From: Bradyrhizobium sp. dw_411
GTDB taxonomy: Bacteria; Pseudomonadota; Alphaproteobacteria; Rhizobiales; Xanthobacteraceae
Assembly (NCBI RefSeq): GCF_018449695.1
Contig: NZ_JAAVUY010000011.1
Coordinates: forward strand, 87,001-151,000
Direction of reading: 5' to 3'
DNA length: 64,000 bases
Shown: piece by piece, positions 34,819 through 42,821 of the stretch
Numbering within the stretch: position 1 is the first letter of the stretch
Layout of the letters: every line of letters starts with the position of its first letter
The notes under the pieces: model-generated
Told to the model about the DNA's origin: nothing
The model's database searches: none
The model's input: the letters and a program-made list of their open reading frames with translations, nothing else
Translations under genes and position numbers: made by a program

Positions 34819-36873
34819 TCAGCCCAGCAATTGATCGAGCCGGTCGCGTAGCTGGTCCTGGTGGTAGGGCTTGGCCAGCCGCGGCAGATCGAGCTGGGCG
34901 CCATCGGGCAATTCGGCGTAGCCGGTTGCGAGCAAAATCGGCAGCGTAGGCCGCACCTGCCGCGACGCCGCCGCCAATTCGACCCCGGTCATCCCGGGCA
35001 TCACATGATCCGTCATCATCAGGTCGAGCGGCTGCTCGCTTTTGAGGATGTCGAGCGCGTGCAGGCCGGAATCGGCGCCGATCACCCGGTGGCCGAGATC
35101 CTCGAGCATTTCCGTGGTCGACATCGCAATCAGGGGATCGTCGTCGACAAACAAGATCACCGCGGAGCGGTTGACCTTCGGCGCGGTCTGGGCGGGGCTC
35201 TTGGCTTCCGGGGCTTCCACCGCGACCGGCAGCACCAGCGTCGCGGTGGTGCCTTGTCCGACTACGCTCGATAGCTGCAGCGTGCCGCCAAGCTGGACGG
35301 TCAATCCGTGAACCATCGAGAGGCCCAATCCGGTGCCCTTGCCGAGCGGTTTCGACGAGAAAAACGGCTCGACCGCGCGCTTCAATATGTCCGGGGGCAT
35401 GCCGGCGCCGGTGTCGCTCACCGACAGTTTCAGATAGCGGCCCGATTGCAGCGCCGGATCGTTGGTTGCCTGATATTCGGCGACCCTGATTTCGATCGAA
35501 CCGCCGTCCGGCATCGCATCGCGCGCATTGATCGCGAGATTGAGAATCGCCAGTTCGAGCTGGTTGGCATCGACGCGCGCCGGCGGCAGCCCCTCCGGCA
35601 GATCGAGCCGCAACGCGACGTGGCGTCCCAGCGAGCGCTCGAGGAGATCGATCATGCCCTGGATCAGGGCGCTCAGATCGACCGGCACCGCGCGCAGATC
35701 CTGCTGCCGCGCAAACGCCAGCAGGCGCTGGGTCAATGACGCGCCGCGCTCGACGCCCTGCACCGCGCCGTCGATCAGCCGCCGCAGCCTGGGATCGTCG
35801 GGAATGCGCTTGCGCAACAGATCGAGATTGCCCATCACCGCCATCAGCAGATTATTGAAGTCATGGGCGACGCCGCCGGTGAGCTGGCCGATCGCCTCCA
35901 TCTTCTGCGCCTGCCGCAATTGCTCCTGGGCCTTTTCGCGCGCTGCGACTTCCTGCATCAGCTCGTTGGTCCGCTGCTCGACGCGCTGCTCCAGCGTTGC
36001 CGTCATTTCCGCCAGCGCGGTGCGTTCGGCAGCCAGTTGCGACAGCAAATTATCGCGTTCGATTTCCGAAACTTTTCGCGCGGTGATGTCGGAGGAGACT
36101 CCGACCATCGACTTGATGCTACCGTCGGGCCGGCGCACGGCGCGAGCCCTGACATCGACCCAGTGCAGCGATCCGTCGGGCCAGATCGTGCGGTACTCGA
36201 TGCTGTAATCCTTGCCGGTCTTGATGGCCTGGTTCAGCACCTCGCCGCGGCGGGCGCGATCGTCAGGATGAATCGATGCCTGCAAATCCTCGAATGAAAA
36301 CGGATCGTCCCTGTTGCGTCCGAAAAACGCCCGGCAGGTGTCGGAGGCTTCCAGCTCAAACTCCGGCAAATGCAGTTCCAGCGCGCCGAGATGGCCGGCC
36401 TTGAGCGCGGTCTGCAGCAGGTTTTCGCTTTCGGTGAGGTCCGCGAGGATCGCGCGGGTCTGGTACTGGCGGCGCCGGCCCCTGACCGCGGAGCCAACGA
36501 TGCTTACCAGCGTGGTCGGATGAAACGGGCGTTCAATGAAGGTGACATTGCCGAGCACCTGTCCGAGCCGCGCGGCGTCGGGATTGCGCTCGGGACCGCC
36601 GCCCTGATGGGTCAACAGCACGATCGGAAAATCCGACCATGACGGCTGATCGTGCAGCCAGCGCATCAGACCGCGCAGATCGGCCGTCTTGATCGCCTCG
36701 TCGGCAATCACGGCAAGACCGGCGCCGCCTTCGATCTCGTGCAGCAGCGCGCTGAGGTCCCCACAGACATTGGCATAGTAACCCGCCTCCTTGATCAGAG
36801 CCGCTGCCACCGCGGCATCGCGCCCGATCGGAGCCAGAATGACGGCGCGCTCAGAGGACGCACCCGGTCTCAC
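34819..36873 (-). CDS. Hybrid sensor histidine kinase with PAS and receiver domains
   Basis: 684 residues, no membrane helix. Order: an N-terminal receiver-like domain (about 8-125) with no clear phospho-acceptor Asp; a PAS domain with PAC segment (about 155-280, YRTIWPDGSLHWVDVRARAV); a coiled coil rich in Glu (280-335); the HisKA dimer with the phospho-His in GGVAHDFNNLLMAVMGNLDLL; the HATPase domain (LNLAINARDAMPDGG, DTGAGMPP, GTGLGLSMVHGLT); and a C-terminal receiver (FVDDDPLIAMSTTEMLEDLG, Asp in MMTDHVMPGMTG). It overlaps the KaiC-like gene upstream by four bases, so the two are cotranslated and probably one signalling unit. Confidence 0.92.
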   Translation of the reverse strand: MRPGASSERAVILAPIGRDAAVAAALIKEAGYYANVCGDLSALLHEIEGGAGLAVIADEAIKTADLRGLMRWLHDQPSWSDFPIVLLTHQGGGPERNPDAARLGQVLGNVTFIERPFHPTTLVSIVGSAVRGRRRQYQTRAILADLTESENLLQTALKAGHLGALELHLPEFELEASDTCRAFFGRNRDDPFSFEDLQASIHPDDRARRGEVLNQAIKTGKDYSIEYRTIWPDGSLHWVDVRARAVRRPDGSIKSMVGVSSDITARKVSEIERDNLLSQLAAERTALAEMTATLEQRVEQRTNELMQEVAAREKAQEQLRQAQKMEAIGQLTGGVAHDFNNLLMAVMGNLDLLRKRIPDDPRLRRLIDGAVQGVERGASLTQRLLAFARQQDLRAVPVDLSALIQGMIDLLERSLGRHVALRLDLPEGLPPARVDANQLELAILNLAINARDAMPDGGSIEIRVAEYQATNDPALQSGRYLKLSVSDTGAGMPPDILKRAVEPFFSSKPLGKGTGLGLSMVHGLTVQLGGTLQLSSVVGQGTTATLVLPVAVEAPEAKSPAQTAPKVNRSAVILFVDDDPLIAMSTTEMLEDLGHRVIGADSGLHALDILKSEQPLDLMMTDHVMPGMTGVELAAASRQVRPTLPILLATGYAELPDGAQLDLPRLAKPYHQDQLRDRLDQLLG

Positions 36874-38369
36874 TGGAATCGCTCTTCCAGCAGCGGCTTG
36901 CCTTCGCCGATATAAACCGGAACGCCGCGTAGCACGCCCTGAAATCCATCGAGCGGGCCGCCGATCGTCAGGCCACGGTTATCGATACGAAATTCGCGGA
37001 TGGTCGATTCATGCGCGCCGGTCCGTTTCTTGATGACCGATATCGCACGCCGCACTGTGCCGAGCGCTTCGAAATAGCGCAGCAGGATCACCGTGTCCGC
37101 CAGATAGGTGACATCCACCGGCGCCTTCATGTCGCCGACCAGCCCGTGCTGCGCCACCGTCATAAAGGTCGCCGCCCCCCGGCGGTTCAGATATTGCAGC
37201 AATTCGTGCATGTGCAGGATCAGCGAATTTTCTTCGGGCATTGCGGCCTGATAGCCATTGAGACTGTCGATCACCACGGTCTTGATTTTGTCTTCATCGA
37301 CCCGCTTGCGGACGCGGTGGGCGAATTCGCCGGGCGACATTTCCGCGGCGTCGACCTGATCGATAAAGAGATTGCCCGTCGCCTGCATGGCATCGAGATC
37401 GATGCCAAGGCCTTTCATACGATCGAACAGCAGGCCGAGTTCTTCGTCGAACACGAACAGCGCGGCCTTTTCACCCCGCGCGATCGCGGCGGCGATAAAC
37501 ACGATCACGGACAGGGATTTTCCGGTACCGGCAGGTCCGAGGATCAGGGTGCTGGATCCGGCTTCGATACCGCCGCCGAGCAACTGGTCGAATTCGGCGA
37601 TGCCGCTGGACATCCTGGTTCGTACGAAGCTGGAGCGAAATTCCGACGCTACCAGCCGCGGAAATATATTCAGCCCGCCGGTGGTGATGGTCACATCATG
37701 ATAGCCGCCGCGAAACTTCACGCCGCGATATTTGATGATGCGGGCGCGACGCCGTTCCGCGCCATATGACGGCGCCAATTCCTCAAGGCGCAGCACGCCA
37801 TGCGCGACGCTGTGCACGGTCTTGTCGGCGACGTCGGCGGTGAGGTCGTCAAGCATCATCACGGTCGAGCCGAACTTCGCGAAGAAATGCTTGATCGCCA
37901 GAATCTGTCGCCGGTAGCGCAGCGAACTCTGCGCCAGCAGCCTGATCTCGGAAAGACTGTCGAGCACCACCCGGCTCGGCCGCGCCCGTTCCACGGCTTC
38001 GAATATCTGCTTGGTGGTTTCGCCCAGTTCAAGGTCCGACGAATAAAGCAGGCTCTGCTGCTGTTCGGCATCGAGCAGGCTTTCCGGCGGCAACAACTCG
38101 AAGACCTCGATGTTCTCACCAAGGGTCCAGCCATGCGAGGCCGCGCCGTCGCGCAGTTCGCTCTCGGTCTCGGACAGCGTGATGTAGAGGCACTTCTCGC
38201 CTGCCCGCGCGCCCTCCATCAGGAATTGCAGCGCAATGGTGGTTTTGCCGGTGCCGGGAGCACCCTCGACGAGAAACAGGTGCCCCCGCGAAAAACCGCC
38301 CGACAGGATATTGTCGAGCCCCCAGATGCCGGTTTTCGCTAATTTGGCAATTGATTCGACTGAATTCAT
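36870..38369 (-). CDS. KaiC-like double-domain RecA-type ATPase
   Basis: 499 residues, close to cyanobacterial KaiC (about 520). Two RecA/RadA-like domains: Walker A GAPGTGKT at residues 36-43 and GPAGTGKS at 278-285. The second domain keeps the catalytic Glu pair in FVFDEELG; the first has SETESE there. Walker B-like segments are SRVVLDSLSE and KTVVIDSLNG. No kaiA or kaiB is nearby. It is cotranslated with the hybrid histidine kinase that follows, a pairing seen in other proteobacteria where KaiC proteins feed a kinase for stress or light responses. KaiC autophosphorylation sites cannot be assigned by eye. Confidence 0.92.
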   Translation of the reverse strand: MNSVESIAKLAKTGIWGLDNILSGGFSRGHLFLVEGAPGTGKTTIALQFLMEGARAGEKCLYITLSETESELRDGAASHGWTLGENIEVFELLPPESLLDAEQQQSLLYSSDLELGETTKQIFEAVERARPSRVVLDSLSEIRLLAQSSLRYRRQILAIKHFFAKFGSTVMMLDDLTADVADKTVHSVAHGVLRLEELAPSYGAERRRARIIKYRGVKFRGGYHDVTITTGGLNIFPRLVASEFRSSFVRTRMSSGIAEFDQLLGGGIEAGSSTLILGPAGTGKSLSVIVFIAAAIARGEKAALFVFDEELGLLFDRMKGLGIDLDAMQATGNLFIDQVDAAEMSPGEFAHRVRKRVDEDKIKTVVIDSLNGYQAAMPEENSLILHMHELLQYLNRRGAATFMTVAQHGLVGDMKAPVDVTYLADTVILLRYFEALGTVRRAISVIKKRTGAHESTIREFRIDNRGLTIGGPLDGFQGVLRGVPVYIGEGKPLLEERFQ

Positions 38370-38390
38370 GCGGCCCCCTAAGCAGGGATA

Positions 38391-38415
38391 AACCGCTACG
38401 ACTTCATACAGTTCC
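38391..38415 (-). promoter_or_regulatory. Possible EcfG-type promoter for the kaiC-kinase operon
   Basis: On the minus strand, GGAAC (38411-38415) and GGTT (38391-38394) are 16 bases apart, and the -10 element lies 21 bases before the kaiC ATG. The -10 differs from the CGTT consensus by one base, so this is weaker than the element at 8143. Confidence 0.4.
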
Positions 38416-38469
38416 CCGAAAATGGAACTAATTTTGCGGAAAAATCCAGCGTCAAAGAACCCTTCGCCC

Positions 38470-39438
38470 TCACAGCGGCGGATCGACCGCTTCGTCGTAT
38501 TCCTTTTTGAAGCGCGCGATCATTTCGGCGGCCGGCACGATCTTGCCGACGCTGCCGACACCCTGGCCGCTGCCCCAGATCTCCTTCCAGGCTTTCGGCT
38601 TGGCGCGCTCGCCGGATTCGTCAGTGCCGAAACTCATTTTCGATGCGTCGGACTCCGGAAGATTGTCGGGGTCCATGCCGGCCGCGACGATCGACGGCTT
38701 CAGGTAATTGCCGTGCACGCCGGTGAAGAGATTCGAATAAACGATGTCTTCCGCGGTCGAGGTGGTGATCATCTGCTTGTAGCCCTCCACCGCATTGGCC
38801 TCCTTCGTGGCGATGAAGGCCGAGCCGATATAGGCAAAGTCGGCGCCGAGCATGCGCGCGGCCCGGATCGCGCGGCCATTGCCCATCGCGCCCGACAGCG
38901 CGATCGGTCCGTCGAACCATTGCCGCGTCTCGGCGACGAAGGCGAAGGGCGATATCTCGCCGGCATGACCGCCGGCGCCGGCGGACACCAGGATCAGACC
39001 ATCGGCGCCCTTCTCGATCGCCTTGTGTGCGAATTTCTGGTTGATCACGTCGTGGAAAACGATACCGCCCCAGGCATGCGCGGCCTGATTGAGTTCTTCG
39101 CGCGCACCGAGCGAGGTGATGATGATCGGCACCTTGTGTTTTTCGCACAGCGCCAGATCCTGTTCGAGCCGGTTGTTCGATCGATGCACGATCTGATTGA
39201 CCGCAAATGGCGCCGACAGCCGATCGGGATGCGCCTTGTCGTGCGCGGCAAGTTCTTCCTTGATCCGCACCAGCCATTCGTCGAGCAGCGCCGGCGGCCG
39301 TGCGTTCAACGCCGGAAACGATCCGACGATTCCCGCCTTGCACTGCGCGATCACGAGATCAGGCACGGAAATAATGAACAGCGGCGCACCGATCACCGGT
39401 ATCGACAGACGGCCCTTGAACAGAGCAGGCATGGACAT
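38470..39438 (-). CDS. Nitronate monooxygenase (2-nitropropane dioxygenase family)
   Basis: 322 residues, FMN-dependent TIM barrel. Recognisable: GAPLFIISVPDLVIAQCKAGIVGSFPALN at the start, VFHDVINQKFAHKAIEKGADGLILVSAGAGGHAGE with the family Gly/His region, and VALSGAMGNGRAIRAARMLGADFAYIGSAF binding the FMN phosphate (the first residue is Ile in the actual sequence). It oxidises nitronates such as propionate-3-nitronate, which are toxic. It follows the kaiC operon on the same strand but is 100 bases upstream of kaiC's start, so separately promoted. Confidence 0.9.
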   Translation of the reverse strand: MSMPALFKGRLSIPVIGAPLFIISVPDLVIAQCKAGIVGSFPALNARPPALLDEWLVRIKEELAAHDKAHPDRLSAPFAVNQIVHRSNNRLEQDLALCEKHKVPIIITSLGAREELNQAAHAWGGIVFHDVINQKFAHKAIEKGADGLILVSAGAGGHAGEISPFAFVAETRQWFDGPIALSGAMGNGRAIRAARMLGADFAYIGSAFIATKEANAVEGYKQMITTSTAEDIVYSNLFTGVHGNYLKPSIVAAGMDPDNLPESDASKMSFGTDESGERAKPKAWKEIWGSGQGVGSVGKIVPAAEMIARFKKEYDEAVDPPL

Positions 39439-39581
39439 TCGCCAGAATCCTTTTCGCTATGGTTGCAAGATGGCTGCAAGCCGCGTGTACCTGTCGCGAG
39501 CCCCTTAAGAATGCCAGACATCATACCAAATAGGCAATCGCCGGCCGTACGGTCTGGCACCGTTGCAGGTCGCGCCCGGTG

Positions 39582-40184
39582 TTACTGGCACAAAGCGCGG
39601 GTGACGTAATTATCGGTCCGGCAATCATCCGGCTTTCGTGTCCGGCCGGGGATCAGGACTTTCGCCGAACAGGCCTCCACGGAATCGGTGGTCAGGCTCT
39701 TGCCCTCCTTGAACTTCCTGGCCTGGCAGAGCTGATCGGCGGCCACCTTGCAGTCCGGCGCGCCGTTGGCCGAAGCCGGACATTTCACGCGCCCCGTCAC
39801 CATCGAAGAGGTAGTCATGCGCGACAGGGTTTCGGTCGCGCCTTTGGCGCGGGCGTTCAAATCGTCGATGGCCTCACCCGGACTTTTCAGCGTTGGCAGG
39901 ATCGATATCGACTTCTCGAACATCTTGCCCATTTCGTTGATCAGCCCCGGATTCTCCTCGCGCGCCGGCGGCGGAGGTGGTGGCGCGGGATCGCCCGGCT
40001 GAGCCGACGTCTGGACGGCAACAGAGGGCGGCGGCGGGGATGGTTGCGCGGATGGGGGAGATGGCGGTGGAGCGGCCTGCGGCCAACCAGCATCGGGGGC
40101 GACCATCAAAATCGACAGCGCCATGCCGATCGTCGCGAGTTGCGTTCTGGACCGCGCGATCAAGTAGCCGGATCGATCAAGCAT
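39582..40184 (-). CDS. Proline-rich exported hypothetical protein
   Basis: 200 residues. A hydrophobic segment near residues 16-30 (LATIGMALSILMVAP) is a signal peptide or anchor. Residues 36-75 are nearly all Pro, Ser, Ala and Gln. The soluble part has a short helix (NEMGKMFEKSISILPTLKSPGEAIDDLNAR) and a Cys-rich C-terminus (six Cys: KCPAS, DCKVA, LCQARK, ACSAK, DCRTD, ALCQ), suggesting disulfides outside the cytoplasm. The pattern is common in Bradyrhizobium-type genomes; the function is unknown to me. Confidence 0.75.
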   Translation of the reverse strand: MLDRSGYLIARSRTQLATIGMALSILMVAPDAGWPQAAPPPSPPSAQPSPPPPSVAVQTSAQPGDPAPPPPPPAREENPGLINEMGKMFEKSISILPTLKSPGEAIDDLNARAKGATETLSRMTTSSMVTGRVKCPASANGAPDCKVAADQLCQARKFKEGKSLTTDSVEACSAKVLIPGRTRKPDDCRTDNYVTRALCQ

Positions 40185-40235
40185 GACGTCGAGCGTATCC
40201 TGATCCGGCGAACCGGCAAAGCACTCGCCGCGGTT

Positions 40236-40832
40236 TCAGATCATTTTCAGTGCGATAATAAAACCCAGCACCAATACGGCGGCGCCGAGCGCGACCCACA
40301 GCCCCAGATGCTTTTCGATCCGGACCCGGATCCATTCGCCATAACGATTGAGCAGGATCGCGACCACGAAGAAGCGGCCGCCGCGCGCGAGGATCGAGCA
40401 CAACACGAATAGCCCGAGATTATAGCCGGCAAAGCCCGAGGTAATGGTCACGAGCTTGTAGGGGATCGGCGTCAGGCCCTTGCCGATAATGATCAGCGCG
40501 CCCCATTCGGCGTAAGAGGCCCGGAAGGCTTCGACCTTGCCACCAAGGCCGTAGAATTCGATCAGCCAATGACCGATGGAATCATAGAGCAGCGCGCCGA
40601 TCGCATAGCCGAGCAGACCGCCGACCACCGACGTCACGGTGCAGACCGCGGCATAGAGCCAGGCCCGCTCCGGCCGCGCCAGCGACATCGGGATCAGCAT
40701 CACATCCGGCGGCACCGGAAAGAACGAACTCTCCGCGAACGCCACCGCGCCCATGATCCACATTGCATATGGCTTGTGTGCGGCGTCGATACACCAATCG
40801 TAAATCCGTCTGAGCATGCCGCGATGAACCAT
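40236..40832 (-). CDS. YqaA/DedA (VTT domain) family membrane protein
   Basis: 198 residues with 4-5 membrane helices. Family motifs: AVAFAESSFFPVPPDVMLIPMSLA (re-entrant loop with the Glu and Pro pair), VTSVVGGLLGYAIG and the Arg-containing second loop. The C-terminal FVVAILLNRYGEWIRVRIEKHLG is cytoplasmic and basic. DedA/VTT proteins flip or scramble phospholipids, or affect proton-motive force and drug resistance; the exact role here is unknown. Some of these helices are short, as usual for YqaA. Confidence 0.9.
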   Translation of the reverse strand: MVHRGMLRRIYDWCIDAAHKPYAMWIMGAVAFAESSFFPVPPDVMLIPMSLARPERAWLYAAVCTVTSVVGGLLGYAIGALLYDSIGHWLIEFYGLGGKVEAFRASYAEWGALIIIGKGLTPIPYKLVTITSGFAGYNLGLFVLCSILARGGRFFVVAILLNRYGEWIRVRIEKHLGLWVALGAAVLVLGFIIALKMI

Positions 40833-40904
40833 CCCCGGACGGATTTGTCCATGCCGAGGAGGGAACGAATTTTACTGGAAATGTGAAGGAATTTCGGGGC
40901 GGCT

Positions 40905-41318
40905 TTAGTGTCGCTTGCGCGCAGCTCGGCTCTCAAGCGCGACAATTGGTCGCCGTGCGACCCGGGATGCCGCAGCCTTAGGCATAACCTTGGGCATCTT
41001 GAGGGGAGATTTCGGCAGCTTCTCGGCAATTCCAAGAAGATGCTCGCGACGCTCCATTTCGCGCCACACGTCCTCGGGGCGCACCCCGGACGAGGCCCAT
41101 AACACGCTGAGATTATAAAGCAGGTCGGCGCTCTCTCTGATCACGGCGTCGGTCTTGCCGTTGACCGCGTCAATCACGACTTCGATGGCTTCTTCTGCCA
41201 GTTTTTTCGCCATCTTGGCGGGGCCGCGTTGAAACAGCCGTGCCGTTCGCGAAGTTGCCGGATCGAGATCCTTGGCCGCGATTATCGCCAGATACAGCCG
41301 TTCGAGCGAATCACTCAT
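40905..41318 (-). CDS. hisE: Phosphoribosyl-ATP pyrophosphatase-like protein (HisE type) with basic tail
   Basis: 137 residues from ATG at 41318. The first 95 residues are an HisE/MazG-type all-alpha NTP pyrophosphatase: RLYLAIIAAKDLDPATSRTA, KMAKKLAEEAIEVVIDAV with the EExxE metal site, and ESADLLYNLSVLWASSGV with the second metal Asp. HisE catalyses the second step of histidine synthesis. No other his genes are near, and the last 40 residues are a Lys/Arg/Pro/Ala tail absent from normal HisE. It may therefore be a stand-alone paralogue rather than the histidine enzyme. Confidence 0.82.
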   Translation of the reverse strand: MSDSLERLYLAIIAAKDLDPATSRTARLFQRGPAKMAKKLAEEAIEVVIDAVNGKTDAVIRESADLLYNLSVLWASSGVRPEDVWREMERREHLLGIAEKLPKSPLKMPKVMPKAAASRVARRPIVALESRAARKRH

Positions 41319-41641
41319 TTCACCAAACCTAATCGAAAGACGTGGCCAGCGTGTTAACGGCCGGCCAAAAAATCGACCGGTCAGCCCGCGCAGAGCGGCA
41401 GGCCGTCGGCCGGTTAGATGACAATTGGAAGACATGCCTGGTATTCAAGCTCGCCAGCCATGTCATCTCCGGAGGACTACGGCCCAGCGGGTGAACGGTT
41501 CCGGTGTCGCCATTCAAACGACACGGCGCGCTCATCAACCATTCAGGTTTGGTGCGGCAGGATGGCCGCGACGGCGGTTTTCCGCGTCATGAAACGACCA
41601 TATCCGACGCGGCAACTGACTCCGGTCCCGGCGTGATCCCG
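41319..41641. other. Gene-free divergent intergenic region
   Basis: About 320 bases between the HisE-like gene and the divergent solute-binding protein gene. It contains promoters for both. I see only weak partial palindromes around 41415-41470 (AGATGACA... and ..TGTCATCT) and no open frame worth calling. Confidence 0.4.
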
Positions 41642-42709
41642 ATGCATGCAAATCAGACTGCAAGTCAGACCATTGCTATCCGTTGCATTCTGGCTTTGCT
41701 GTGGGGCCTGACGGGTTTTACCTGCCTTGGCGCGATTGAGACCCGGGCGGCGGAGGAAAAACATCCGCCGGTCGCAGTCCAGTTTTCCCTGGACCGTCCG
41801 ATCAATGCGGCCGACGCCCCTTTTGTGCTGGCGGCAACCGACGGCCTCTACAGTTCCGAAGGCCTCGCCGTCACCATCAATGTCGCCAACGGATCGCCGG
41901 AGGCAATCGCACGCGTCGCGGCGGGAAGCAGTGATTTCGCGCTGGTCGATATCAACGCGCTCATTCGTTTTCGCGACAAAGACGCGCCGCCGGTCAAAGC
42001 GGTGTTCATGCTGTTCAATGCCGCGCCCTACGCGATTATCGCCCGCAAAAGCCGGGGTATCCACGCGCTCTCCGACATCGAAGGTAAAACGCTTGGCGTC
42101 GCCGAGGGCGATCTTTCGATCCGGCTGTGGCCGGCATTGGCGCGGCAGAACGGAATCAAGGCCGCCAGCGTGAAGCAGAATCCCATGAGCGCCGCCGTGC
42201 GCGAGCCGATGCTGTCGGCGGGTCAGATCGACGCCGTCACCGGGTTTTCGTATCTGTCGGCGATCAATTTAAGGGATCGAGGCGTACCGGCCGACGATCT
42301 CGCGGTGCTCAGATTTGCCGATTATGGCTGCGAGGCCTACGGGCTCGCGGTGATCGTCAACCCGGCATTCGCGGCCAAACAGCCGGAGGCTGTCCGAGGC
42401 TTCGTGCGCGCGGCGATTGTGGGCACACATCTGGCCATCAAGTCGCCCGAACATGCGGCCGATGAAGTCGTCAGCCGGATGGAGGACGGCTCGCGCGATC
42501 TGGAGCTCGAGCGCCTGCGCTCCGTCATCGCGGAAAACATCCTGACCCGTGAAGTGAAGCGCAACGGTCTCGGCGGCATCGACCATATCAGGCTCGAGCG
42601 GTCGATCGATCAGGTCGCCGAGGACTTCAAATTCGGCAAACGCCCAACGGCGGCCGATATTTTCGACGACAGCTTCCTGCCGCCGCTCGGCGGCCGCCTG
42701 ATCAATTAA
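41642..42709 (+). CDS. ABC-type solute-binding protein, NMT1/SsuA-like, orphan
   Basis: 355 residues from ATG at 41642; the longer open frame upstream lacks features of a protein. A signal peptide (CILALLWGLTGFTCLGAIETRA) is present. The fold is a NitT/TauT-type binding protein: PINAADAPFVLAATDGLYSSEGLAVTINVANGSPEAIARVAAG, then FMLFNAAPYAIIARKSRGI and LDAVTGFS-like hinge segments (IDAVTGFSYLSAIN). No permease or ATPase follows; the next gene is a glucan exporter. It may share transport components with another NitT/TauT system. Confidence 0.86.
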   Translation: MHANQTASQTIAIRCILALLWGLTGFTCLGAIETRAAEEKHPPVAVQFSLDRPINAADAPFVLAATDGLYSSEGLAVTINVANGSPEAIARVAAGSSDFALVDINALIRFRDKDAPPVKAVFMLFNAAPYAIIARKSRGIHALSDIEGKTLGVAEGDLSIRLWPALARQNGIKAASVKQNPMSAAVREPMLSAGQIDAVTGFSYLSAINLRDRGVPADDLAVLRFADYGCEAYGLAVIVNPAFAAKQPEAVRGFVRAAIVGTHLAIKSPEHAADEVVSRMEDGSRDLELERLRSVIAENILTREVKRNGLGGIDHIRLERSIDQVAEDFKFGKRPTAADIFDDSFLPPLGGRLIN

Positions 42710-42780
42710 GCGAAAGATGATCTGAGCAAAACATTATCAGACGCTGTATCTCCCGGGCGATCCCTGATTAGAATGCGCTT

Positions 42781-42800
42781 CGGAACGAACGTCCGTTCCG
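42781..42800. promoter_or_regulatory. Operator-like palindrome upstream of the glucan exporter
   Basis: CGGAACGAACGTCCGTTCCG is an almost perfect 20-base palindrome (two mismatching positions around a central ACGT). It ends 21 bases before the ATG at 42822. It resembles TetR- or AraC-class operators, but no cognate regulator is adjacent. Confidence 0.5.
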
Positions 42801-42821
42801 CCGACCAGAGTCCGTCACGGC

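Noticed and set aside
41504..41641. Longer start for the orphan solute-binding protein
   Set aside because: The extra 46 residues precede a normal signal peptide and have no ribosome site; they would prevent export.
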